Part shown: positions 56,971 through 64,000 of the stretch, piece by piece
Layout: each line of letters starts with the position of its first letter
Numbering within the stretch: the stretch's first letter is position 1
From: Microbacterium imperiale
GTDB taxonomy: Bacteria; Actinomycetota; Actinomycetes; Actinomycetales; Microbacteriaceae
Length of the DNA stretch: 64,000 nt
NCBI RefSeq assembly: GCF_017876655.1
Contig: NZ_JAGIOK010000001.1
Location: 186,001 to 250,000 of the forward strand
Direction: 5' to 3'
Position numbers and translations under genes: made by a program
The notes under the pieces: model-generated
What the model saw: the letters and a program-made list of their open reading frames with translations, nothing else
Told to the model about the DNA's origin: nothing
The model's database searches: none

Positions 56971-57761
56971 TCTCTCGCGTCGCTGCGGCGATCGACGCAG
57001 CCCACGCCGCCGGTCGTGGCGCCTTCGTCGGCTACCTGCCGCTGGGATTCCCCGATCTCGCCACGAGCATCGACGCCGCCGTGGCACTGGCGGAAGCCGG
57101 TGCCGACGTCCTCGAGCTCGGGCCGCCCTACTCCGACCCCGTCATGGACGGTGTGGTGATCCAGGAGGCGACCCAGACGGCGCTCGCGGCCGGCTTCCGC
57201 CTGCGCGACACCTTCACGGCGGTGCGCGAGATCGCCGCCCGCGTCGATGTCCCGATCCTGGTCATGACGTACTGGAACCCCGTGCTCCAGTACGGGGTCG
57301 ACCGCTTCGCCGACGACCTCGTCGCAGCGGGTGGCGCGGGGCTCATCACGCCCGACATCACCCCCGACGCCGCTCCCGAGTGGATCGCGGCCTCGGAGCG
57401 CACCGGGCTCGACCGCGTCTTCCTCGCGGCCCCGACGTCGACCGACGACCGGCTGCGGATGATCGCCGCCGAGTCCACGGGATTCGTCTACACCGTCTCG
57501 ACGATGGGCATCACGGGCGAGCGCGCCGAGCTGGATGCCGCCGCCCGCACGCTCGTCGGGCGGCTGCGCGACTTCGGCGCCGGCCACGCCTGTGTGGGAA
57601 TCGGCATCTCGACGCCCGACCAGGTCGCCGGGGTCGTCGAGTACGCCGACGGCGCGATCGTCGGCACCGCACTCGTGCGCGCCCTGCGCGATGGCGGCGT
57701 CCCGGCTCTGACCGAGACCGCCCGCGCACTGGCCGCGGGCACGCCGCGCCGGGCGGTCTAG
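56967..57761 (+). CDS. trpA: Tryptophan synthase alpha chain
   Basis: A 264-residue TIM-barrel subunit releasing indole from indole-3-glycerol phosphate. Catalytic Glu and Asp fall in [19 protein letters not shown] (48-66; Glu50 and Asp61). [10 protein letters not shown] and [12 protein letters not shown] also fit; the latter forms the phosphate-binding end. [12 protein letters not shown] departs from the common LGVPFSDP-type wording but keeps the key residues. It ends the trp run; trpE, trpG, trpD and trpF are not in the window. Confidence 0.95.
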   Translation: MISRVAAAIDAAHAAGRGAFVGYLPLGFPDLATSIDAAVALAEAGADVLELGPPYSDPVMDGVVIQEATQTALAAGFRLRDTFTAVREIAARVDVPILVMTYWNPVLQYGVDRFADDLVAAGGAGLITPDITPDAAPEWIAASERTGLDRVFLAAPTSTDDRLRMIAAESTGFVYTVSTMGITGERAELDAAARTLVGRLRDFGAGHACVGIGISTPDQVAGVVEYADGAIVGTALVRALRDGGVPALTETARALAAGTPRRAV

Positions 57762-57764
57762 ACT
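57759..57764 (+). promoter_or_regulatory. Possible -10 box for lgt
   Basis: TAGACT, overlapping the trpA stop codon, with a predicted start near 57771 and a leader of about 33 bases containing CGAGGGA before ATG 57805. Confidence 0.35.
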
Positions 57765-57804
57765 TTTCCGGTCGCACGACCGCCGAATCCCGAGGGACGA
57801 TCCG

Positions 57805-58779
57805 ATGATCCATGCCGCCAACCTGCTCGTCACGAGCATCCCCAGCCCGTCGGTGAGCTACGTCGACCTGGGACCCCTGCGCATTCACTTCTATGCGCTG
57901 TGCATCATCGCGGGCATCATCGTCGCGACCCTCTTGACCAACTACCGGCTCACCAAGCGGGGCGCCGAGCCGTGGGTCGTCATCGACATCGCGCTGCTCG
58001 CCGTGCCGCTCGCGCTCATCGGGGCGCGCGCGTTCCACGTGCTGACGCACCCGGGGTTCTACTTCGGGCCGGACAAGAACCCGTGGGCCGTCCTGTTCAT
58101 CTGGGAGGGCGGCATCGCGATCTTCGGCGCGCTGATCGGCGGCGCGGTCGGCGCGTACCTGGGCTGCAAGTGGACCGGCATCCGGTTCTGGAGCTTCGCC
58201 GACGCGCTCGCTCCCGGCCTCCTGCTCGCCCAGGCGATGGGTCGCTTCGGCAACTGGTTCAACCAGGAGCTGTTCGGCCTGCCCACGGACCTGCCGTGGG
58301 GCCTGGAGATCGACGCCGACAACCCCGCCTTCCCGGCCGGCCTCGCCCCCGACACGCTGTTCCACCCCACCTTCCTCTACGAGGTGATCTGGAACGGCCT
58401 GGGCGTGCTCGTGCTGCTGTGGGTCGGGCGCACCGTGTGGGCGCAGTGGGGCAAGCTCTTCGGGCTCTACCTCATCTGGTACGGCGCCGGTCGCATCGTC
58501 TGGGAGTCGATCCGCATCGACCCGAGCGAGATCATCCTCGGTCTGCGCACGAACGTGTGGGCCGCGATCTTCGCCGTTCTCGTCGGCGTCGCCATCATCG
58601 TCGTGCAGTCGCGGCGTCACTTCGGCGATGAGCCGACGCCGTATCAGCCCGGTCGCGAATGGGTGGCTCCGAGCGCGCTACAATCGCAGAGCACCGAAGA
58701 CTTCGTGGATCTGAGCGCACCCCCGACGCCCGAAGCTCACGCAGACAGCGCCACAAGCGCAGTCACCTCGAAGCAGTAG
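57805..58779 (+). CDS. lgt: Phosphatidylglycerol-prolipoprotein diacylglyceryl transferase
   Basis: A 324-residue integral membrane enzyme that attaches diacylglycerol to the lipobox cysteine of prolipoproteins. About seven membrane helices are seen. The Lgt signature is [13 protein letters not shown] (146-158), and ARAFHVLTH and [13 protein letters not shown] are also typical. The C-terminal 60 residues are hydrophilic, Ser/Ala/Thr-rich and cytoplasmic. Position after trpA is conserved in actinobacteria. The gap to gltB is 52 bases. Confidence 0.96.
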   Translation: MIHAANLLVTSIPSPSVSYVDLGPLRIHFYALCIIAGIIVATLLTNYRLTKRGAEPWVVIDIALLAVPLALIGARAFHVLTHPGFYFGPDKNPWAVLFIWEGGIAIFGALIGGAVGAYLGCKWTGIRFWSFADALAPGLLLAQAMGRFGNWFNQELFGLPTDLPWGLEIDADNPAFPAGLAPDTLFHPTFLYEVIWNGLGVLVLLWVGRTVWAQWGKLFGLYLIWYGAGRIVWESIRIDPSEIILGLRTNVWAAIFAVLVGVAIIVVQSRRHFGDEPTPYQPGREWVAPSALQSQSTEDFVDLSAPPTPEAHADSATSAVTSKQ

Positions 58780-58831
58780 TTCCCCAGGGCCGACGTCGTC
58801 CCGGTTCAGCACCAATGTGAGGACGGTCAGT

Positions 58832-61800
58832 ATGGCCTCGAGCCCTCGACCCCAATCTTCCGGATTCGGTTCCTTCCCCGCCAAGCAGGGCATGTACAAC
58901 CCTGACTTCGAGAAGGATGCCTGCGGTCTGGCGATGGTCGCCACGCTGCGTGGCGAAGCCGGTCACGACATCGTCGAGCTGGCGCTCACCGCGCTGCGCA
59001 ACCTCGAGCACCGCGGCGCTATCGGCTCGGACGCGGGCACCGGTGACGGCGCCGGCATCCTGACGCAGATGCCCGACGCGTTCCTGCGCGACGTCGTCGA
59101 CTTCCCCCTGCCGCCGGCAGGGGAGTACGCCGCGGGCATGGCGTTCCTGCCCCGCGAGGCGGAGGCGCGCGACGCGCTGAAGGCGCGCATCGAGGAGATC
59201 GCGGCGTCCGAGGGGCTCGACGTACTCGGGTGGCGCGTGGTGCCGACCGAGGACGAGAACCTCGGCAAGCTCGCCTTCGCCGCGCGTCCGTCGTTCGAGC
59301 AGCTGTTCGTCTCGCGACCCGCCGTCGGCGACGCGCCGGCGCTGTCGGGCATCGCGCTCGATCGGCGCGTCTACCGTCTGCGCAAGCGGGCGCGTCACGA
59401 GCACGACGCGTACTTCGTGTCGCTCTCCAGCCGCACCCTCGGGTACAAGGGCATGGTCACGACGCTCCAGCTCGAGCCGTTCTACCCCGACCTGCAGGAC
59501 GAGCGCTTCGCCTCCGAGCTGGCCGTCGTGCACTCGCGCTACTCGACCAACACCTTCCCGTCGTGGCCGCTCGCACAGCCGCTCCGGATGCTCGCGCACA
59601 ACGGCGAGATCAACACGGTCAAGGGCAACCGCAACTGGATGCGCGCGCGTCAGTCGCAGCTCGAGTCCGAGCTGCTGGGGGATGTGCGCCCGCTGCTGCC
59701 CATCTGCACCGATGGCGCCAGCGACTCGGCGTCGTTCGACGAGGTGCTCGAGCTGCTCACGCTCACCGGGCGCAGCCTGCCGCACGCCGTCATGATGATG
59801 GTGCCCGAGGCCTACGAGAAGCAGACCGACATCGACCCCGACCTCCGGGCGTTCTACGACTACCACTCGATCCAGATGGAGCCGTGGGACGGTCCGGCCG
59901 CGCTCATCTTCACTGACGGCACGCTCGTCGGCGCGACGCTCGACCGCAACGGCCTGCGTCCCGGACGGTGGACCGAGACCACCGACGGCCTCGTCGTCAT
60001 CGGCAGCGAGACCGGCGTCCTCGACTTCGCCCCCGAGCGCATCAAGCGGCGCGGCCGCCTGCAGCCGGGGCGGATGTTCGTCGTCGACACCGAGCAGGGC
60101 CGCATCGTCGAGGACGAGGAGATCAAGCGCGAACTCGCAAGCCTGCACCCGTGGCAGGAGTGGCTCGACGCCGGCCGAGTCCGCCTCAAGGACCTGCCCG
60201 AGCGCGAGCACATCGTGCACCCCATCGCCTCGATCACGCGTCGCCAGCGCACCTTCGGCTACACCGAGGAAGAGGTGCGCATCCTCCTGACGCCCATGGG
60301 CCAGGTCGGCGCCGAGCCGCTCGGCGCCATGGGCAGCGACACCCCGGTCGCGGTCCTCAGCGAGCGCCCGCGACTGCTGTTCGACTACTTCACGCAGCAG
60401 TTCGCGCAGGTGACGAACCCGCCGCTGGACTCCATCCGCGAAGAGGTCGTGACCTCGCTCTCGCTCGGGCTCGGTCCCGAGGCGAACCTCCTGGCGTGGG
60501 GACCGAAGCACACCCGCACCGTCACGCTCGACTTCCCGGTCATCGACAACGACGAACTCGCGAAGATCCAGCACATCGATACGGCGCTGCCGGGCCGATC
60601 CTCGGTCACGATCCGCGGTCTGTACCGGGTCGAGGCCGGACACAAGGGCATGCAGAAGCGCCTCGCGCAGATGTGCGCCGAGGCGGATCAGGCCATCGAG
60701 GACGGCGCCGAGTTCATCGTGCTGAGCGACCGCGACTCGAACAAGGACCTCGCGCCGATCCCGTCGCTGCTCATGCTCGCGGCCGTGCACCACCACCTGA
60801 TCCGACAGGAGACCCGCATGCGGGTCGGGCTCGTCGTCGAGGCCGGCGACGTGCGCGAAGTGCACCACGTGGCGACCCTGCTCGGCTACGGCGCCTCGGC
60901 GGTCAACCCGTACCTGGCGATGGAGACGGTCGAGTACCTCGTGCGCGCCGGCTACATCACCGGCGTCGCTCCCGAGAAGGCCGTCAGGAACCTGATCTAC
61001 GCGCTCGGCAAGGGCGTGCTGAAGATCATGTCGAAGATGGGCATCTCGACGGTGTCGTCTTACGCGGGCGCTCAGGTCTTCGAAGCCGTCGGCCTGTCGG
61101 AGGACTTCGTCTCGAAGTACTTCACCGGCACCGAGACCAAGCTCGGCGGCGTCGGCCTCGAGGTGATCGCCGCCGAGAACGCGGCGCGCCACGCCTACGC
61201 CTATCCCGAGGATGCCGCGGTCCGCGCGCACGAGCGGCTGTGGACCGGTGGCGAGTACCAGTGGCGCCGCGACGGCGCACCGCACCTGTTCAACCCCGAC
61301 ACGGTGTTCCGGCTGCAGCACGCCACGCGCACCCGTCGTTACGACATCTTCCGCGAGTACACGAAGCTCGTCGACGACCAGGCGGCGGAGCTGAAGACCC
61401 TGCGCGGCATGTTCAAGCTGCGCACCGGAGTGCGTCCGCCCGTACCGATCGACGAGGTCGAGTCGGTGGCATCCATCGTCAAGCGCTTCTCGACCGGGGC
61501 AATGAGCTACGGGTCGATCTCGAAGGAGGCGCACGAGACGCTCGCGATCGCGATGAACCGTCTCGGCGCGAAGTCGAACACGGGTGAGGGCGGCGAGGAC
61601 GTCGAGCGCCTGCTCGACCCGGAGCGCCGGAGCGCCATCAAGCAGGTCGCCTCGGGACGGTTCGGCGTCACGAGCATGTACCTCACTCACGCCGACGACA
61701 TCCAGATCAAGCTCGCCCAGGGTGCCAAGCCCGGCGAAGGAGGACAGCTGCCCCCGGGCAAGGTGTACCCCTGGATCGCGCGCACGCGCGGCGGCACCCC

Positions 61801-63412
61801 CGGCGTCGGCCTGATCTCGCCGCCGCCGCACCACGACATCTACTCGATCGAAGACCTCAAGCAGCTGATCTTCGACCTCAAGCGGGCCAACCCCGCAGCC
61901 CGCATCCACGTCAAGCTCGTCAGCCAGGCGGGCATCGGCGCGGTCGCGGCGGGAACGGCCAAGGCCCTCGCCGACGTCATCCTCGTCTCGGGGCATGACG
62001 GCGGCACCGGTGCCAGCCCGCTCAACTCGCTCAAGCACGCCGGTACGCCGTGGGAGCTGGGCCTCGCCGAGACCCAGCAGACGCTCATGCTCAACGACAT
62101 GCGCGACCGCGTCGTCGTGCAGGCCGACGGCCAGCTGAAGACCGGCCGCGACGTCGTCATCGCGGCGCTGCTCGGGGCCGAGGAGTTCGGCTTCGCCACG
62201 ACGGCGCTCGTCGTCGAAGGCTGCATCATGATGCGGGTCTGCCACCTCGACACCTGCCCGGTGGGCGTCGCGACGCAGAACCCCGTCCTTCGCGAACGCT
62301 TCACCGGCAAGCCGGAGTTCGTCGTGAACTTCATGGAGTTCGTCGCTCAGGAGGTGCGCGAGTACCTGGCCGAGCTCGGATTCCGCTCGCTCGACGAGGC
62401 GATCGGGCGCAACGACGTCCTCGACGTCGACGGAGCGATCGAGCACTGGAAGGCCAACGGCCTGGACCTCGGCCCGATCCTGACCGGACCGGCGTTCGCC
62501 GACGAGGTGCCCCGCCGCCACCTGCGCGACCAGGAGCACGAGCTCGACGAGCACTTCGACGTGCAGCTGATCGAGCGCGCCCAGGATGTCGTCGCCCACG
62601 GCGGTCGCATCGAGATCGACCTCCCCATCCGCAACACCGAGCGGGCGGTGGGCACGATGCTCGGCAACCGGGTCACGCTTGCGCACGGTCAGAACGGCCT
62701 GCCGGCCGATTCGATCGTCGTGAGGCTCACCGGGTCGGCTGGTCAGTCCTTCGGGGCGTTCCTGCCCGCCGGCATCACGCTGCGGCTCGAGGGCGACTCG
62801 AACGACTACGTCGGCAAGGGGCTCTCGGGCGGCCAGATCGTCGTCCGCCCGCCGCGCGACGCCGCGTTCGACGCGTCCGAGAACGTCATCGCCGGCAACG
62901 TCATCGGCTACGGGGCGACGCAGGGCACGATGTTCCTGCGCGGCGTGGTGGGGGAGCGCTTCCTCGTGCGCAACTCCGGCGCGACCGCCGTCGTCGAGGG
63001 AGTGGGCGACCATGCCCTCGAATACATGACCGGTGGTCTGGCGGTCATCATCGGCGCGACGGGACGCAACCTCGGCGCCGGAATGTCGGGCGGCAACGCG
63101 TACGTCTACCGTCTCGAAGAGGCCAACGTGAACCGCGAGGCCATCGCGACGGGCGAGCTTGCCCTCGAGGAGATGGGCTCGGGCGATGCCGAGATCCTGC
63201 GCGACCTGCTCGAGCGCCACGTCGCCGAGACCGGCTCCGAGCTCGCCGCGCGCCTGCTCGAGGACTTCGACACCGAGGTCGCGAACTTCGTCCGTGTGGT
63301 GCCGCGCGACTACGCCGCGGTCCTCGAAACCCGACAGACCGCCGCCGCCGAGGGGCTCGACCCCGACGGCGACGAGGTCTGGAACCGCATCCTGGAGGTG
63401 ACCCGTGGCTGA
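58832..63412 (+). CDS. gltB: Glutamate synthase (NADPH-type) large subunit
   Basis: A 1526-residue enzyme making two glutamates from glutamine and 2-oxoglutarate. After a 30-residue propeptide comes the class II amidotransferase nucleophile Cys31 (KDACGLAM). A central domain, FMN-binding synthase domain and C-terminal beta-helix ([20 protein letters not shown]) follow. The 3Fe-4S cysteines are 1131, 1137 and 1142 ([15 protein letters not shown]). ATG 58832 is chosen over GTG 58817 because GAGGA lies eight bases upstream. The last eight bases (GTGGCTGA) contain the gltD start. Confidence 0.97.
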   Translation: MASSPRPQSSGFGSFPAKQGMYNPDFEKDACGLAMVATLRGEAGHDIVELALTALRNLEHRGAIGSDAGTGDGAGILTQMPDAFLRDVVDFPLPPAGEYAAGMAFLPREAEARDALKARIEEIAASEGLDVLGWRVVPTEDENLGKLAFAARPSFEQLFVSRPAVGDAPALSGIALDRRVYRLRKRARHEHDAYFVSLSSRTLGYKGMVTTLQLEPFYPDLQDERFASELAVVHSRYSTNTFPSWPLAQPLRMLAHNGEINTVKGNRNWMRARQSQLESELLGDVRPLLPICTDGASDSASFDEVLELLTLTGRSLPHAVMMMVPEAYEKQTDIDPDLRAFYDYHSIQMEPWDGPAALIFTDGTLVGATLDRNGLRPGRWTETTDGLVVIGSETGVLDFAPERIKRRGRLQPGRMFVVDTEQGRIVEDEEIKRELASLHPWQEWLDAGRVRLKDLPEREHIVHPIASITRRQRTFGYTEEEVRILLTPMGQVGAEPLGAMGSDTPVAVLSERPRLLFDYFTQQFAQVTNPPLDSIREEVVTSLSLGLGPEANLLAWGPKHTRTVTLDFPVIDNDELAKIQHIDTALPGRSSVTIRGLYRVEAGHKGMQKRLAQMCAEADQAIEDGAEFIVLSDRDSNKDLAPIPSLLMLAAVHHHLIRQETRMRVGLVVEAGDVREVHHVATLLGYGASAVNPYLAMETVEYLVRAGYITGVAPEKAVRNLIYALGKGVLKIMSKMGISTVSSYAGAQVFEAVGLSEDFVSKYFTGTETKLGGVGLEVIAAENAARHAYAYPEDAAVRAHERLWTGGEYQWRRDGAPHLFNPDTVFRLQHATRTRRYDIFREYTKLVDDQAAELKTLRGMFKLRTGVRPPVPIDEVESVASIVKRFSTGAMSYGSISKEAHETLAIAMNRLGAKSNTGEGGEDVERLLDPERRSAIKQVASGRFGVTSMYLTHADDIQIKLAQGAKPGEGGQLPPGKVYPWIARTRGGTPGVGLISPPPHHDIYSIEDLKQLIFDLKRANPAARIHVKLVSQAGIGAVAAGTAKALADVILVSGHDGGTGASPLNSLKHAGTPWELGLAETQQTLMLNDMRDRVVVQADGQLKTGRDVVIAALLGAEEFGFATTALVVEGCIMMRVCHLDTCPVGVATQNPVLRERFTGKPEFVVNFMEFVAQEVREYLAELGFRSLDEAIGRNDVLDVDGAIEHWKANGLDLGPILTGPAFADEVPRRHLRDQEHELDEHFDVQLIERAQDVVAHGGRIEIDLPIRNTERAVGTMLGNRVTLAHGQNGLPADSIVVRLTGSAGQSFGAFLPAGITLRLEGDSNDYVGKGLSGGQIVVRPPRDAAFDASENVIAGNVIGYGATQGTMFLRGVVGERFLVRNSGATAVVEGVGDHALEYMTGGLAVIIGATGRNLGAGMSGGNAYVYRLEEANVNREAIATGELALEEMGSGDAEILRDLLERHVAETGSELAARLLEDFDTEVANFVRVVPRDYAAVLETRQTAAAEGLDPDGDEVWNRILEVTRG

Positions 63413-64000
63413 TCCCAAGGGCTTCCTGAAGACCACGGAGCGCGAGCTGCCCAAGCGGCGCCCCGTCCCCGTTCGCATCATGGACTGGCGCGAGGTGTAC
63501 GAGCCCGGCGACAGCGCTGTGCTCCGCCGTCAGGCAGGGCGCTGCATGGACTGCGGCGTGCCCTTCTGCCACCAGGGGTGCCCGCTCGGCAACCTCATCC
63601 CGGAGTGGAACGACCTGATGTGGCGCGGCGAAGGTCGCTCGGCCATCGAGCGGCTGCACGCGACGAACAACTTCCCGGAGTTCACCGGCCGGCTCTGCCC
63701 CGCGCCCTGCGAGAGCTCGTGCGTGCTGGGCATCAATCAGCCGCCCGTGACGATCAAGCAGATCGAGGTCTCGACGATCGACGAGGCCTTCGCCAACGGC
63801 TGGGTCGAGGCCGAGCCGCCGGGACGCCTGACGGGCAAGACCGTCGCGGTCGTCGGATCCGGGCCGGCCGGACTGGCCGCCGCGCAGCAGCTCACGCGCG
63901 CCGGGCACACCGTGGCCGTCTACGAGCGGGACGACCGCATCGGCGGGCTGCTGCGCTACGGCATCCCGGACTTCAAGATGGAGAAGCGCCACATCGAGGC
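63405..64000 (+). CDS. gltD: Glutamate synthase small subunit (3' end cut by window edge)
   Basis: The first 198 residues of the beta subunit, which oxidises NADPH and passes electrons to GltB. The N-terminal Fe-S domain has Cys47, Cys50, Cys55 and Cys59 ([17 protein letters not shown]), and Cys98, Cys102 and Cys106 ([10 protein letters not shown]). The FAD motif [10 protein letters not shown] (151-160) follows. A GGAGGTG ribosome site inside gltB serves GTG 63405. The overlap of eight bases, GTGGCTGA, is identical in sequence to that between pyrF and gmk. Confidence 0.96.
   Translation, partial: MADPKGFLKTTERELPKRRPVPVRIMDWREVYEPGDSAVLRRQAGRCMDCGVPFCHQGCPLGNLIPEWNDLMWRGEGRSAIERLHATNNFPEFTGRLCPAPCESSCVLGINQPPVTIKQIEVSTIDEAFANGWVEAEPPGRLTGKTVAVVGSGPAGLAAAQQLTRAGHTVAVYERDDRIGGLLRYGIPDFKMEKRHIE

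Noticed and set aside
58763..63481. A 1572-codon open frame on the minus strand opposite gltB
   Set aside because: It mirrors the real gltB reading frame; high GC makes stops rare on the opposite strand. It has no domain and is Arg/Asp/Val-rich.

Overview
This 64 kb window is a gene-dense, GC-rich (about 70%) chromosomal segment of an actinomycete, most likely a Microbacterium or close Microbacteriaceae relative. The evidence is the gene families (AdnAB, actinobacterial mIHF, DUF3107, UPF0182, a degenerate actinobacterial PriA), the gene order, the frequent GTG starts and ATGA/GTGA stop-start overlaps, and many apparently leaderless genes. No rRNA, tRNA, CRISPR array, insertion sequence, prophage or plasmid function is visible. 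No gap between genes exceeds about 145 bases.

Layout. (1) 1-4103: Mrp-type Fe-S carrier ATPase (cut by the window edge), DUF1003 membrane protein and a soluble PRC/MgtE_N/CBS protein on the minus strand, divergent from a stress-type membrane protein and an alpha/beta hydrolase. (2) 4104-9304: gamma-glutamyltransferase-like and aminopeptidase P-like genes, a membrane-anchored EEP-fold hydrolase, and a PHP phosphoesterase. (3) 9332-29019: an RNA and DNA maintenance block: DEAD-box helicase, ferritin-like protein, a small membrane protein, DUF3107, the two-gene AdnA/AdnB helicase-nuclease, an APH-fold protein without catalytic residues, NudC, UvrD2-like helicase, an orphan cyclodehydratase/leader-binding-like protein overlapping uvrD2 tail to tail, a DUF2342 'metalloprotease', a Lon/PDZ protein and UPF0182. 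(4) 29110-35487: a complete six-gene mevalonate operon (mevalonate kinase, diphosphomevalonate decarboxylase, phosphomevalonate kinase, type 2 IPP isomerase, class I-like HMG-CoA reductase, HMG-CoA synthase) making IPP and DMAPP from acetoacetyl-CoA and acetyl-CoA. (5) 35567-44249: the pyrimidine operon pyrR-pyrB-pyrC-(membrane protein)-carA-carB-pyrF behind a PyrR-type RNA hairpin. (6) 44242-51741: a nucleoid protein (mIHF) fused to guanylate kinase, rpoZ, metK, priA, fmt, an RsmB-type methyltransferase and rpe. (7) 51794-57761: hisE-hisG-hisF-hisI followed by a Trp-linked membrane protein, a small membrane protein and trpC-trpB-trpA. (8) 57805-64000: lgt, gltB and the start of gltD.

Most genes sit in translationally coupled operons. 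The pyrimidine, histidine, tryptophan and glutamate genes share substrates (PRPP, glutamine, glutamate), and the mevalonate operon feeds isoprenoid synthesis. The most interesting points are the mIHF-guanylate kinase fusion, the APH-fold pseudokinase between adnB and nudC, the orphan cyclodehydratase-like protein, the mevalonate operon with a eukaryote-like reductase, a palindromic divergent promoter at 10894-10918, a PyrR hairpin masking the pyrR ribosome binding site, and the absence of trpE and coaBC from places where other actinobacteria usually carry them. No clearly new multi-gene system was found; these are the best candidates for a second look.
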